From contig JAEWEG010000015.1 of assembly GCA_023389575.1 (NCBI GenBank), positions 1 through 64,000 on the forward strand: a stretch of 64,000 nt of DNA, read 5' to 3'. This stretch comes from Chloroflexota bacterium. GTDB taxonomy: Bacteria; Chloroflexota; Chloroflexia; Thermomicrobiales; UBA6265. Each line of letters starts with the position of its first letter. Positions within the stretch are counted from its first letter, which is position 1. The position numbers and the translations under genes were made by a program. The notes beneath the pieces were generated by a model, which saw only the letters and a program-made list of their open reading frames with translations, was not told where the DNA came from and did not search any database. Positions 19,020 through 27,799 of the stretch are shown one piece after another.

Positions 19020-21176
19020 GTGCCTGTCGCTTCGATTTCGCGCTTCGTCCTGAAGCACAAGACATGGGTTGTGTCGTTCTGGCTGGCGACGGTGGTGATG
19101 GCGATTTTCGCGATGCCCTGGTCGCTGGACAATCTTTCCCAATCCTTCGATATTCCGGATACAGAGAGTTCCGACATGGCCATGGAGGCCGCGCGGGTGT
19201 ACGGCAACGATGGCTCATCGGCCCCACTCGTGCTGGTCTCGACCCTGCCGGAGGGCGCCGCGTTCGACCCGGCCACCATCGAAGATGAATGGGTGGCCAT
19301 CGAGGAAGGCATCGTCACCGCCGAGCCGTCGGCGCGGGTCGTTTCCTACGGTTCCACTGGAGATCCGGTCTTCCTCTCGGACGATCAGCGCACCTCGTTC
19401 GCGCTCGTTTTCCTGCCGTCTTTCGGCGAAAGCCTGACCGGGCAGGACGCGGTGGTGGCCGCCGTCGCGGGGGACACCGTGGCTGGCGAGCCGGTGCTGG
19501 TGACGGGCCGTCCGGTGATCGAGTCGGGCGACGGCGGCGAGAGCGAGGACACCGGCGTGCTGGTGGAAACGCTCATCGGTGGCCTGGGGGCGCTGGTGGT
19601 GCTGCTCTACGTCTTCGGCTCCGCACTGGCCCTGATGCCGCTCATCGTCGCGGCGGTCTCCATCCTCACGTCGTTCCTCGTCATCGGCGTCCTGGCGTCG
19701 TTCATGGATATCAGCGTCATCGTTCAGTTCCTCGTCGCGCTCATCGGCCTTGGTGTCGCGGTGGATTACTCCCTGCTGGTCGTCAAGCGCTGGCGCGAGG
19801 AGCGGGACGCCGGGGTCGCGAACGATATCGCCGTGCAGCGGGCGATGGAAACGGCCGGGCACGCGGTGATCTTCAGCGGCACCACGGTCGGCATCGGACT
19901 GGTGGCCCTGATCGCCGTGCCGCTCGCCTTCTTCCGGGGCATGGGGGTCGGCGGAATGGTCATTCCGCTGGTCAGCGTCCTGGTCTCGATCACGCTGTTG
20001 CCGGTGATCCTCGCGGCGGTTGGTCCGGCGATGGACAGGGTTGCCCTGCGACGGTCGAAAAAGCAGGACGATCATCGTGGCTGGCTTCGCTGGGGCGCGT
20101 TCGTGGTTCGCAACCGGTGGATGGCCGTGGTGGTGGGCCTGGTGATCCTCGCCGTGCTGATCATTCCCGCCCTGCAACTCTCGCTCGGCGCTCCCCGGCC
20201 GGATTCGCTCAGTAGCTCGGGGAACGCCGAAATCGCCCTGGCGAACCTCGAGGAAAGTGGGATCGATGGCGGCGTCTTCGATCCATTGGTGATCTTCGTG
20301 AACGGCGATCCCGCGCCGGTGGTCGAGGCGGTGTCGGGTATCGATGGTGTCCGAGGCGTGGTGCTCCCCGAGAACGATCGGTTCCAGCGGGACGGCACGG
20401 CGCTGGTGACGGTGATTCCCCAGAGCGGCGGCGACAACGTCGAAGGGCGGGCCCTGGTCGAACGCGTGCGATCGGCGCTCGACGATGTCGAGGGCGATCC
20501 GCTGGTGGGAGGCGGTCCAGCCTCCGGAGCCGACTTCATCGAAAAGGTCTACTCCAGCTTCCCCCTGATGATCGTGCTGGTGGCGATCGTGACCTACGTG
20601 CTCCTGGTCCGGGCGTTCCGGTCGCTGTTGCTGCCGCTGAAGGCCCTCCTCCTGAACGTGCTCTCGGTCGCGGCGGCCTATGGCGTGCTGGTGGTCGTCT
20701 GGCAGTGGGGATGGGGATCGGAGCTGATCTGGGGCATTCCATCCACGGGATCCATCACCGAATGGGTGCCGATCATGACCTTCGCCTTCCTGTTCGGGCT
20801 GTCGATGGACTACGAGGTCTTCATCATGCACCGCATGCGTGAGGAGTACGACGAAGGCCACGACACCAACACCGCCGTGGTGCGCGGGCTGGCCTTCACC
20901 GGGAAGCTCGTGACCTGCGCGGCGCTGATCCTGTTCCTGGCGTTCGTGGCCATGGCCTCCACGCCACAGACGGAGATCAAGATCATGGCGACCGGCCTGG
21001 CCGCCGGAATCCTGATCGACGCCGTCGTCATCCGCACCTTCCTGGTGCCGGCCCTCACCTCGCTGATGGGCAAGTGGAACTGGTGGCTGCCGGGATGGCT
21101 GACCTGGATCGCCCCGAAGCCGGTGGCGCTCACGCCGGCGGGCAACGCGGACGCCGAGCTCTCACCGGCCGACTAG
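19020..21176 (+). CDS. MMPL-family RND transporter
   Basis: 718 residues from GTG 19020, which places the first span (WVVSFWLATVVMAIFA) directly at the N-terminus; an upstream ATG at 18945 adds an unlikely Cys-rich leader. Two MMPL halves are visible, each with an extracytoplasmic domain followed by a block of five or six spans. The Asp-Tyr pairs thought to relay protons in this family are present in both halves (GLGVAVDYSLL and FLFGLSMDYEVF). Such pumps export lipids, siderophores or drugs at the cytoplasmic membrane by proton antiport. The substrate is unknown. It diverges from an AraC regulator, and no membrane-fusion partner lies nearby. Confidence 0.88.
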   Translation: MPVASISRFVLKHKTWVVSFWLATVVMAIFAMPWSLDNLSQSFDIPDTESSDMAMEAARVYGNDGSSAPLVLVSTLPEGAAFDPATIEDEWVAIEEGIVTAEPSARVVSYGSTGDPVFLSDDQRTSFALVFLPSFGESLTGQDAVVAAVAGDTVAGEPVLVTGRPVIESGDGGESEDTGVLVETLIGGLGALVVLLYVFGSALALMPLIVAAVSILTSFLVIGVLASFMDISVIVQFLVALIGLGVAVDYSLLVVKRWREERDAGVANDIAVQRAMETAGHAVIFSGTTVGIGLVALIAVPLAFFRGMGVGGMVIPLVSVLVSITLLPVILAAVGPAMDRVALRRSKKQDDHRGWLRWGAFVVRNRWMAVVVGLVILAVLIIPALQLSLGAPRPDSLSSSGNAEIALANLEESGIDGGVFDPLVIFVNGDPAPVVEAVSGIDGVRGVVLPENDRFQRDGTALVTVIPQSGGDNVEGRALVERVRSALDDVEGDPLVGGGPASGADFIEKVYSSFPLMIVLVAIVTYVLLVRAFRSLLLPLKALLLNVLSVAAAYGVLVVVWQWGWGSELIWGIPSTGSITEWVPIMTFAFLFGLSMDYEVFIMHRMREEYDEGHDTNTAVVRGLAFTGKLVTCAALILFLAFVAMASTPQTEIKIMATGLAAGILIDAVVIRTFLVPALTSLMGKWNWWLPGWLTWIAPKPVALTPAGNADAELSPAD

Positions 21177-21215
21177 ACCTGGACGCACCACTTCCGCCAG
21201 TACGTCTTCACGGGC

Positions 21216-21248
21216 TGGAAGGTATCTGGAAGAAGTGGTCCCTATAAC
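21216..21248 (+). promoter_or_regulatory. Third copy of the ECF-like promoter module
   Basis: TGGAAGGTATCTGGAAGA (21216-21233) matches the boxes upstream of the two cupredoxin-like genes at 16 of 18 and about 14 of 18 positions. As at 41.2 kb, an 8-base gap leads to a -10-like box, here CTATAAC (21242-21248). Arranged as GGAAG-type -35 plus -10, it looks like an ECF-sigma promoter. No gene begins within 480 bases, so it may drive a small RNA. Confidence 0.45.
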
Positions 21249-21254
21249 GGACGT

Positions 21255-21361
21255 ATCGAGGCTGGACCGGGCATGCGGACCAGCCTCGGACGTGGCGGCC
21301 AGGCCACGGATATTCTGGCAAGCGGGAAGAAGCGAACCAACCGCTCCGTCGATAGGCTGGT
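21255..21361 (+). ncRNA. Candidate structured non-coding RNA or orphan leader
   Basis: Directly after the ECF-like promoter the sequence folds into three consecutive hairpins. The first, 21257-21288, has a 9-bp outer stem CGAGGCTGG / CCAGCCTCG plus inner pairs. The second, 21291-21308, is CGTGGC / GCCACG. The third, 21336-21361, is ACCAACC / GGCTGGT with one mismatch. No credible open frame crosses it. In the two sister loci the same promoter is also followed at once by a hairpin and then by a gene. This could therefore be a small RNA, a leader whose gene is lost, or merely the terminator of the MMPL gene 80 bases upstream. Confidence 0.35.
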
Positions 21362-21729
21362 GACAGGTCTCGGACGTATGGCGTCGGCACGGAACTGATC
21401 GCCAGGGGACGTCGTTCACATCAGCAGGGAAACACGAAGGCCACTGGGGGATAACCAGCAGAGAGGCTTTCCCGAATCCCTCCTTTGTCCCCGCCAGGTC
21501 GACAGGCAGACTGGAACCAGTGGTTGGGGATCACCGGCAGCCATCATCGCCGCCCACGGCAGGCGGTTCCGGGCCAATCAGGCCAGGGAATCGACAACGA
21601 TGAACCGGCCGCATCAACCGCGTAACAAAACTGACACAGGTCTGTATTCATGGCGTGAAAAGTGTCATGCATGATGCAGGCAGTAGGTCGCAAGATGAGT
21701 GGGATCACTCTTCGTGAAGGGAGGATCGT
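21362..21729 (+). other. Gene-free stretch and probable control region of the PAP2/two-component operon
   Basis: I see no gene here. ACTGG-2-CCAGT (21510-21521) is a short inverted repeat. Nearer the operon, TCATGCATGA (21665-21674) is a perfect palindrome. It is partly flanked by TGACAC and GTGTCA about 30 bases apart. This is the most AT-rich part of the gap and is the likely operator/promoter zone for the gene at 21730. No consensus -35/-10 pair stands out. Confidence 0.3.
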
Positions 21730-22557
21730 ATGAGCGTGATGGTATCGCCCGATACGACAACAAGACATCAAACCAGACCATCACAGCAATCACGCGGCGC
21801 TTCGGCGGTCGCGGGTCTCCTTCGCGAAGCAGGGATCGTCGGTCTCGCGGCGTACATCTACTTCTTCGTTCGCGGCCTGATCCATTCGCGCGAATCGGAA
21901 GCGGTGGACAACGCGAACTGGCTCGTGTCGCGGGAGAAGTGGCTCGGCATTTTCCATGAGCAGGCGCTCCAGGAAAAGATCCTCGGCCATCAGTGGCTGG
22001 TGGATATCTTCAACGCCATCTACATCTACGGGCACTGGCCGGTGGTCGTGGGAACGCTTACCTGGCTCTTCCTGAAGCATCGTGACATGTTCCCGATGTT
22101 CCGCACGGCGATGGTGGCCTCGGGCCTGATGGGATTCTTCTTCTTCTTTCTCTTCCCCATGGCCCCGCCCCGGTTCCTGGATGGGCATGGGTTCATCGAT
22201 ACGGTGACCCTCCATTCGGAAGCGTATCGCGTGCTGCAACCGCCCTCGCTCACCAACCAGTTCGCCGCCATGCCAAGCCTGCATGTCGGGTGGAACCTGC
22301 TGATGGGGATCGCGATCGTCACGTTCGCGTCGAGCAAGGCCTGGAAGGTCTTCGGCGTGCTCATGCCGCTGGCGATGTACCTGGCCACCATCCTGACCGC
22401 GAACCACTACTTCCTCGACGGAATCGTGGGTTCTGCCCTCGCCCTGACCGGTCTCGCCATCGCCTGGCGCATCAGCCGCCCAAAGCAGCCGGTCTGGACC
22501 GTTCGACCCGCGGCGTCGATGCCGGCGCGGTCGATTGGACGACACGCCGCGACATGA
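21730..22557 (+). CDS. PAP2-superfamily membrane enzyme, inositol-phosphotransferase-like
   Basis: 275 residues from ATG 21730 with GGGAGGA upstream. It has about six hydrophobic spans. The PAP2 signature is split as in Aur1/Ipt1-type enzymes: PPSLTNQFAAMPSLHVGW (about 175-192) holds the SLH motif, and TANHYFLDGIVGSA (about 222-235) holds the H-x3-D motif. These catalyse phosphotransfer or dephosphorylation of lipid phosphates at the outer face of the membrane, for example head-group transfer to a lipid. The lipid acceptor here is unknown. Its TGA overlaps the ATG of the response regulator, so lipid modification and signalling are translationally coupled. Confidence 0.8.
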   Translation: MSVMVSPDTTTRHQTRPSQQSRGASAVAGLLREAGIVGLAAYIYFFVRGLIHSRESEAVDNANWLVSREKWLGIFHEQALQEKILGHQWLVDIFNAIYIYGHWPVVVGTLTWLFLKHRDMFPMFRTAMVASGLMGFFFFFLFPMAPPRFLDGHGFIDTVTLHSEAYRVLQPPSLTNQFAAMPSLHVGWNLLMGIAIVTFASSKAWKVFGVLMPLAMYLATILTANHYFLDGIVGSALALTGLAIAWRISRPKQPVWTVRPAASMPARSIGRHAAT

Positions 22558-23228
22558 TCCGCAAGGGAACCAAAATCCTGGTCGTCGAAGACGATGCCTC
22601 GATATCGCGATTGCTCCAGTTGGAACTGGAGCATCGCGATTTCGTCGTGCGTGTCGAGGACAATGGGCTCGGCGCCCTGAACGCCATTGAGTCGTTCCGG
22701 CCCGACGCGGTGATCCTCGATATCCTGCTGCCCGCCATGGACGGCGAGCGGGTGCTCTCCCGGCTGCGCTCCGAGGGCAGGCAGGTGCCGGTGATCATGC
22801 TGACCGCGCGGGATGCCCCGAGCGACAAGGTGCGCAACCTCAACACCGGCGCCGACGACTACATCACCAAGCCGTTCGACATCGAGGAACTCCTCGCGCG
22901 GCTGGGGGCCATCCTGCGCCGCGTGCAACCGCCAGCCGTGCTGCGCATCGGCGACCTGGAGATCGACCCCGACGCGGGCACCGTGATTCGGCGCGACGAG
23001 GCGATTCGCCTCACCGCGCGCGAGTTCGACCTGCTGGTCTACCTGGCGCGCAACGCCAACCACGTGCTCTCTCGCGAGCAAATCCTCGATTCGATCTGGA
23101 CCGCGGCGGATGTCGACCCGAACGTGGTCGATGTGTACATTGGGTACCTTCGTCGCAAGATCGATCGTGGACACGCGCCGCTGATCCACACGGTTCGAGG
23201 CATGGGGTTCACCATGCGATCGCGGTAG
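22554..23228 (+). CDS. OmpR-family response regulator
   Basis: 224 residues. The receiver domain has the acidic pair VEDD (11-14), the phosphoacceptor Asp56 in ILDILLPAMDG, Thr in MLTARD and Lys in ITKPFD. An OmpR/PhoB winged helix follows (about 130-224; LTAREFDLLVYLARN, then VDVYIGYLRRKID). It should bind DNA after phosphorylation by the kinase encoded 5 bases downstream. The ATG overlaps the upstream stop codon (ATGA), so I chose this start although the frame stays open further upstream. Confidence 0.95.
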   Translation: MIRKGTKILVVEDDASISRLLQLELEHRDFVVRVEDNGLGALNAIESFRPDAVILDILLPAMDGERVLSRLRSEGRQVPVIMLTARDAPSDKVRNLNTGADDYITKPFDIEELLARLGAILRRVQPPAVLRIGDLEIDPDAGTVIRRDEAIRLTAREFDLLVYLARNANHVLSREQILDSIWTAADVDPNVVDVYIGYLRRKIDRGHAPLIHTVRGMGFTMRSR

Positions 23229-23232
23229 GCCG

Positions 23233-24693
23233 ATGCTCTCCTGGATATCCATTCGTTGGCGGATCACCCTCTTCCACATCCTCACCATGCTGTGCATCGC
23301 CGTCCTGCTCATCATTGGCATGTTCGCGGTGTTCGGCATCGCGGCCGGGAACTATGTGGAGCAGGCGGCCAGGTCGCGGGCCAACGAGGCCGCCCGCCTG
23401 GTCGAGCAAGGGGGGACGCTCACCGATGCCGACCTGGTCACCCTCAATCGCGACAGCGTCATGATCGTGGCGATCGACGAACAGGGCCGGGTGGTGAGTC
23501 AAATCGGCTCGGGCCTGCCCGCCGGGGCCCAGGTCGATCCCGAGATATGGGCCGAGGTGGCCGAAACCGGCGAAAGTACCACCGTTGGCGGGCGCTCGGT
23601 CTTCGATAGCTGGAGCGACTCCGCGGACTTCACGCATGTCGAACCCGTCGTGGCGGACGGCTCCGCGATCGCCTTCGTGGCCGCGAGCGTGAACTACGAC
23701 ACCGTGGGCGAGCAGCAGTACATGTGGGTCACCTTCGCCTTCGTTGGATTCGGCATCCTGGCGTTCATCCTGATCACCATCGGGTCGATCTACCTTGTTC
23801 GCTATTCGCTGGCGCCGGTGAACGCCATCGCTGAGGCCGCGTCGCGGATCAGCGAGGCGGATCTCTCGCAACGGCTACCGGTGCGCTCGGGGCGGGACGA
23901 GCTTGGGAAGCTGGCGCGGACGTTCAACGACCTGCTGGACCGGCTGGAGACGGCCTTCAACGACCGCGAGGCGGCGCTTGCCCAGCAACGGCGGTTCGTG
24001 GCCGACGCCAGTCATGAGTTGCGTACGCCCCTCACCTCCCTGCTTGGGTACACGCGGATGCTCCAGAAGTGGGGCATGGAGCGACCCGACGCCTCCCGGG
24101 AGGCGCTGGAGCGAATGGAGGCGGAGGGCAGGCGAATGCAGTCCATGGTCGAGAGCCTGCTGCACCTGGCCAGGACGGACGAGGCGAACGCGCTCGACTT
24201 CGAGCCGGTGGACCTGGCCAGCGTCGTTGACGAGACCGTCGCGGCGCTTCAAGCCGGAGCCGAGGGAGCGGGGATTGACATCGAGCATCCCAAGGGGCCG
24301 GTGATGGCGATGGCCAACCGCGAGGCGATCGCGCAGGTGCTGGGCATCCTGCTGGACAACGCGCTGAAGTACTCGCCGCCGGGCTCGCCGGTGGAGGTGC
24401 GGCTCTCCTCCATGGGTGATCACGCCGTGATCGAGGTGCGCGACCATGGGCCAGGCATCGAGCCCGAACACCAGCAACACATTTTCGACCGGTTCTACCG
24501 GGTGGAGACGTCGAGGACCACCCGCGGCGCGGGGCTGGGGCTGGCGATCGCGAAGGACCTGGTGGACCGCCATGGCGGAACCATCGCGGTATCCAGCACG
24601 CCCGGCGAGGGAGCGACGTTCACGGTCAGCCTTCCGCCGATGGAGCACGCCCTGGTCGAGGGTGAGACGGCACCGGGTGGAGCACCCCGGTGA
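23233..24693 (+). CDS. Membrane sensor histidine kinase
   Basis: 486 residues. Transmembrane segment 1 lies at about 11-37, an extracytoplasmic sensor of about 130 residues follows, and segment 2 is at about 165-190. A HAMP linker leads to HisKA with the phosphorylated His261 (DASHELRTPLTSLLGY). The HATPase domain shows an N-box (LDNALKYSP), G1 (DHGPGIEP) and G2 (GAGLGLAIAKDLVDRHGG). It is the partner of the response regulator upstream. The stimulus is unknown. Co-transcription with a PAP2 lipid enzyme suggests an envelope or lipid signal. Confidence 0.95.
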   Translation: MLSWISIRWRITLFHILTMLCIAVLLIIGMFAVFGIAAGNYVEQAARSRANEAARLVEQGGTLTDADLVTLNRDSVMIVAIDEQGRVVSQIGSGLPAGAQVDPEIWAEVAETGESTTVGGRSVFDSWSDSADFTHVEPVVADGSAIAFVAASVNYDTVGEQQYMWVTFAFVGFGILAFILITIGSIYLVRYSLAPVNAIAEAASRISEADLSQRLPVRSGRDELGKLARTFNDLLDRLETAFNDREAALAQQRRFVADASHELRTPLTSLLGYTRMLQKWGMERPDASREALERMEAEGRRMQSMVESLLHLARTDEANALDFEPVDLASVVDETVAALQAGAEGAGIDIEHPKGPVMAMANREAIAQVLGILLDNALKYSPPGSPVEVRLSSMGDHAVIEVRDHGPGIEPEHQQHIFDRFYRVETSRTTRGAGLGLAIAKDLVDRHGGTIAVSSTPGEGATFTVSLPPMEHALVEGETAPGGAPR

Positions 24694-24810
24694 CGGAGGC
24701 GCTTCGGGTCACTCCATGGAACCGGGTGGCCGCGCCCGTACCTCTATACTGATGATCATGCGTGCCGGTGGCGGTGCCGGTTACACCAGAACTTCATGAA
24801 GGGTAGCGAG

Positions 24811-25479
24811 ATGGCGACGGATGTGGTGGCGGACAAGGTGAGCGGCGGAGTGCTCGATCGGCTGCGAGCGAGCCAGGTGACCTCGGTGGACGAGATCTAC
24901 GAGATCAATGGCCAGCCGCATGTTTCGATCGTCGAGAAGCACACCAGTTACCTGACGCCCCTGATCGAAGACTTCATCGCCAATTCGCCATTCTTCGCCA
25001 TCGCCACTTCCGACGCCAAGGGTAATTGCGACGTTTCGCCCAAGGGCGACGCCGCGGGCGTGGTGAAGGTGCTCGACTCCCGCACCCTGGCGATTCCCGA
25101 CCGGCCGGGCAACCGTCGCGTGGATGGTCACCGGAACATCATCGAGAACCCGCACATCGGGCTGCTGTTCATCATCCCGAACGTGGACGAGACGCTGCGC
25201 GTCAACGGCCGCTGCTTCATCACCCGGGACCGGGAACTGCTGGAGTCGATGTCCTACCAGGGCAAGACGCCGAAGCTGGCGATGATCGTGGAGATCGACG
25301 AGGTCTACATGCATTGCGCGCGGGCCTTCCTCCGATCCGGTTTGTGGAAGCCGGACACCTGGCCGAACGACGACGATATCCCGACGCTGGCCGCGATCAT
25401 GTGCGAGCAGAAGGACCTTCCGCCGCCCGACGAGTCCGCGGGCAAGCGAAACGAGGAGTACAGGACCCGGCTCTACTAG
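24811..25479 (+). CDS. PPOX-fold flavin-binding protein (MSMEG_1061-like), copy 1
   Basis: 222 residues from ATG 24811 (AAGGG seven bases upstream; an ATG 15 bases earlier is less well placed). The split-barrel FMN-binding fold is recognised from FIANSPFFAIATSDAKGNCD, the CDVSPKGD motif (about residues 75-82), IPDRPGNRRVDGHRNI and YMHCARAFLRSGLW. Members of this family resemble pyridoxamine 5'-phosphate oxidases but usually have unknown substrates; some use F420 or haem. It is closely related to the protein at 27037 and more distantly to that at 27800. A hairpin terminator follows. Confidence 0.8.
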   Translation: MATDVVADKVSGGVLDRLRASQVTSVDEIYEINGQPHVSIVEKHTSYLTPLIEDFIANSPFFAIATSDAKGNCDVSPKGDAAGVVKVLDSRTLAIPDRPGNRRVDGHRNIIENPHIGLLFIIPNVDETLRVNGRCFITRDRELLESMSYQGKTPKLAMIVEIDEVYMHCARAFLRSGLWKPDTWPNDDDIPTLAAIMCEQKDLPPPDESAGKRNEEYRTRLY

Positions 25480-25507
25480 CGGGTTCGCCTCAACCAGACG
25501 CACCGGC

Positions 25508-25543
25508 CACGGGGATGACGCTCCTTCAAGCGTCATCCCCGTG
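25508..25543 (+). terminator. Hairpin after PPOX copy 1
   Basis: A perfect 15-bp stem (CACGGGGATGACGCT with its complement) and a 6-base loop lie 29 bases after the PPOX stop codon. The downstream tail is only weakly U-rich. Such stem strength between two co-directional genes supports termination before the hydrolase gene. Confidence 0.7.
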
Positions 25544-25626
25544 GTGGTATTTGGGGAACGGCGTGAGATGATGAACGCCAGTGGCACCCTCCGCCGTCTG
25601 GCGTCCTCAATCTGGAGAGCACACCC

Positions 25627-26964
25627 ATGGTCAGCACCCCGAGTCTTCACACGTCGTCTCGCCTCAATCGTCGCCGCGCGCTCCAGGCGAGCGCCGGAGT
25701 GGCCGCGGCGGCGACCCTGTTGCCGCGCGCCAGCCTGGCCCAGTCGTCCGGGACTCCGGGCGCGTCCGGCGCGACACCGGTTTCCGGCGAGCCGGTATCC
25801 GGGCTGGACGCCTTCGACGCGCTGTTCACCTCCGTCATGGAGAAGTTCGCGCTGCCCGGCGCGCAACTGGCGATCGCCCGGGACGACCGGCTGGTGTTCA
25901 ACCGGGGCTACGGTTTCGCCAGCGTCGAGGACGAGGAGCCAGTCGAGCCGGATCACCTTTTCCGAATCGCCAGCAACTCCAAGCCGATCACCGCCGTGGC
26001 CATCCTCCAGCTTGTCGACGCGGGGAAGCTGACACTGGATACGCCCGCCTTCCCGTTGCTCGACCTGGAAGGACCCGCCAACGCGCCGCGCGATCCCCGG
26101 CTCGATACGATCACGGTAAAGCAGCTGCTGGAGCACTCCGGTGGGTGGAACAGCGCGGCCACCGCCATCGATCCGCAGTACATTCCGTGGCCCGTGCTCG
26201 CCTCGCATGTGCTGGGAGCCGAATCCCCGGTGGATGGCGAGACCATCATCCGGTACATGCTGAGCCAGCCTCTGGACTTCGATCCGGGCACGGTAAGCGC
26301 CTATTCCAACTTTGGGTTCAACGTGCTGGGGCGCGTGATCGAGAAGGTGAGCGGGCAGTCGTACGAGCAGTTCGTGATCGACCACGTGCTGGCTCCCAGT
26401 GGCATCGAGCGGATGGCGATTGGTGGCACCACGCTCGAAGAACGAGCCGACGGGGAAGTGCGCTACTACTCGCCGGAGGGCCTGGAGCCCCGGCCCAGCG
26501 TGTTCCCCGGCCAGGGGTTCGTGCCGGTTGGCTATGGCTCCTACTACATCCCGGCACTGGACGCCCATGGCGGATGGATGGGGACGGCCAGCGACATGGT
26601 GCGGTTCTCGCTGGCGGTCGATGGCCGTCGCGGGACGGCGTTGCTGGCGCCCGAGACGGTGACGGCGATGGAGTCGAGCCCCCGGCCACCCGCGGCGGCG
26701 GCTGGCGCGGGCAATGTGGAGGAAGCGCTCGGGCTTGGCTGGAACAGCGTCGCGGTCGATGGCGGGTTCGAGTGGTCCCACGCCGGGGCGCTGGAAGGAT
26801 CCAACTGCGCGTGGATGACGCGCCGGCCGGACGGGACGACACTGGCGTTCGTGGTCAACACGTTGCCGGTCGATTTCGGCGGCTTCTTCGGGGAGGTTAT
26901 CCCGGAGTTGCAGGCGCTGATGGCGGACACCGCCACCTGGCCGGACATCGACCTGTTTGGTTAG
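25627..26964 (+). CDS. Exported serine hydrolase, beta-lactamase class C / esterase-like
   Basis: 445 residues. A twin-arginine leader (NRRRALQASAGVAAAATL) ends near residue 40. The serine beta-lactamase-like fold is shown by S116-x-x-K119 (RIASNSKPI), the Y-x-N motif in AYSNFGFNVLG (about 221-231) and a late HAG triad equivalent (WSHAGALEGS). These enzymes act on amide or ester bonds in peptidoglycan-like peptides, beta-lactams or small esters after export; the substrate is not predictable. It lies between two PPOX genes, but hairpins on both sides argue for separate transcription. Confidence 0.85.
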   Translation: MVSTPSLHTSSRLNRRRALQASAGVAAAATLLPRASLAQSSGTPGASGATPVSGEPVSGLDAFDALFTSVMEKFALPGAQLAIARDDRLVFNRGYGFASVEDEEPVEPDHLFRIASNSKPITAVAILQLVDAGKLTLDTPAFPLLDLEGPANAPRDPRLDTITVKQLLEHSGGWNSAATAIDPQYIPWPVLASHVLGAESPVDGETIIRYMLSQPLDFDPGTVSAYSNFGFNVLGRVIEKVSGQSYEQFVIDHVLAPSGIERMAIGGTTLEERADGEVRYYSPEGLEPRPSVFPGQGFVPVGYGSYYIPALDAHGGWMGTASDMVRFSLAVDGRRGTALLAPETVTAMESSPRPPAAAAGAGNVEEALGLGWNSVAVDGGFEWSHAGALEGSNCAWMTRRPDGTTLAFVVNTLPVDFGGFFGEVIPELQALMADTATWPDIDLFG

Positions 26965-27036
26965 CGCATCTCGTGTAGAGTGAGCTGGCAAGCACCGCTC
27001 CGGCAAGGGACCGGAAAGCCTGGGAGAGACATCGGC

Positions 27037-27714
27037 ATGAGCGTGATACCAGCGGGAACAGCCCCGAGCGAGACGACGAACGACCTGATGGCGGAGTTGC
27101 GGGCGCATCAGGTGACGTCGGCGGCCGAGATCGTCGAGATCAACGGCCAGCCCCGGCCGGAAATCGCCGAAGATCATGTAACGCACATCACTCCGCTGGT
27201 GGAGGAGTTCATCGCCAACTCCCCGTTCTTCCTGATCGCCACGGCCAACGGCGTTGGCGAGTGCGACGTGTCGCCGAAGGGCGATACGCCTGGCGTGGTT
27301 AAGGTGCTGAACCCGACCACGATCGCGATTCCGGACCGGTTGGGCAACAAGCGGGCGGACGGGCACCGGAACATCCTGGAGAACGGGCATGTCGGCCTCC
27401 TGTTCATGATTCCCAACGTGGATGAAACGCTGAGGATCAATGGGCGATGTTTCATCACCACGGCCCCGGCGCTGCTGGAGTCAATGGCGCTCCAGGGACG
27501 GGCGCCGAAGCTGGCGATGATCGTGGAGATCGACGAGGTGTTCATGCATTGCGCCCGTTCCTTCCTGCGCTCGGGGTTGTGGAAGCCCGAGACGTGGCCG
27601 GACGCGGACGACATTCCGACGATGCGGGCGATCAACTGCGAGCAACGCGACAAGCCGTTGCCCGACGAGAGCCAGGACAAGCGCAACGAGGAGTACCGTT
27701 CGCGCCTGTTCTAG
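27037..27714 (+). CDS. PPOX-fold flavin-binding protein, copy 2
   Basis: 225 residues from ATG 27037 with GGGAGAG upstream. By eye it is well over half identical to copy 1 along its length: FIANSPFFLIAT, CDVSPKGDTPGVVKVL, NVDETLRINGRCFIT, PKLAMIVEIDEVFMHCARSFLRSGLWKPETWP, and the shared ending KRNEEYRSRLF. Only the N-terminal 25 residues differ clearly. The fold binds FMN or a related cofactor. The two copies probably arose by tandem duplication, with the hydrolase gene now between them. A long terminator-type hairpin follows. Confidence 0.8.
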   Translation: MSVIPAGTAPSETTNDLMAELRAHQVTSAAEIVEINGQPRPEIAEDHVTHITPLVEEFIANSPFFLIATANGVGECDVSPKGDTPGVVKVLNPTTIAIPDRLGNKRADGHRNILENGHVGLLFMIPNVDETLRINGRCFITTAPALLESMALQGRAPKLAMIVEIDEVFMHCARSFLRSGLWKPETWPDADDIPTMRAINCEQRDKPLPDESQDKRNEEYRSRLF

Positions 27715-27743
27715 CAACGCGCCCAAAGAACCTCACGAACACC

Positions 27744-27779
27744 AACCCCGGCCATCGAAATGTCGATGGCCGGGGTTTT
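27744..27779. terminator. Bidirectional terminator between convergent PPOX genes
   Basis: A perfect 14-bp stem (AACCCCGGCCATCG with its complement) and a 6-base loop are followed by TTTT on the plus strand and preceded by AA on the other side. It lies between the convergent PPOX copies 2 and 3. It is a textbook intrinsic terminator. Confidence 0.85.
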
Positions 27780-27799
27780 GTCGTGGCGATTGGTTGGCC

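Noticed and set aside
19215..20861. 548-codon minus-strand frame inside the MMPL gene
   Set aside because: The MMPL protein has conserved membrane and Asp-Tyr motifs. The antisense product is a His/Asp/Gln-rich artefact.
24781..27390. 869-codon open frame on the minus strand
   Set aside because: It is antisense to two PPOX genes and the serine hydrolase, which have clear domain motifs and ribosome sites. Its translation is Arg/His/Gly-rich without motifs, as expected from GC-rich shadow frames.
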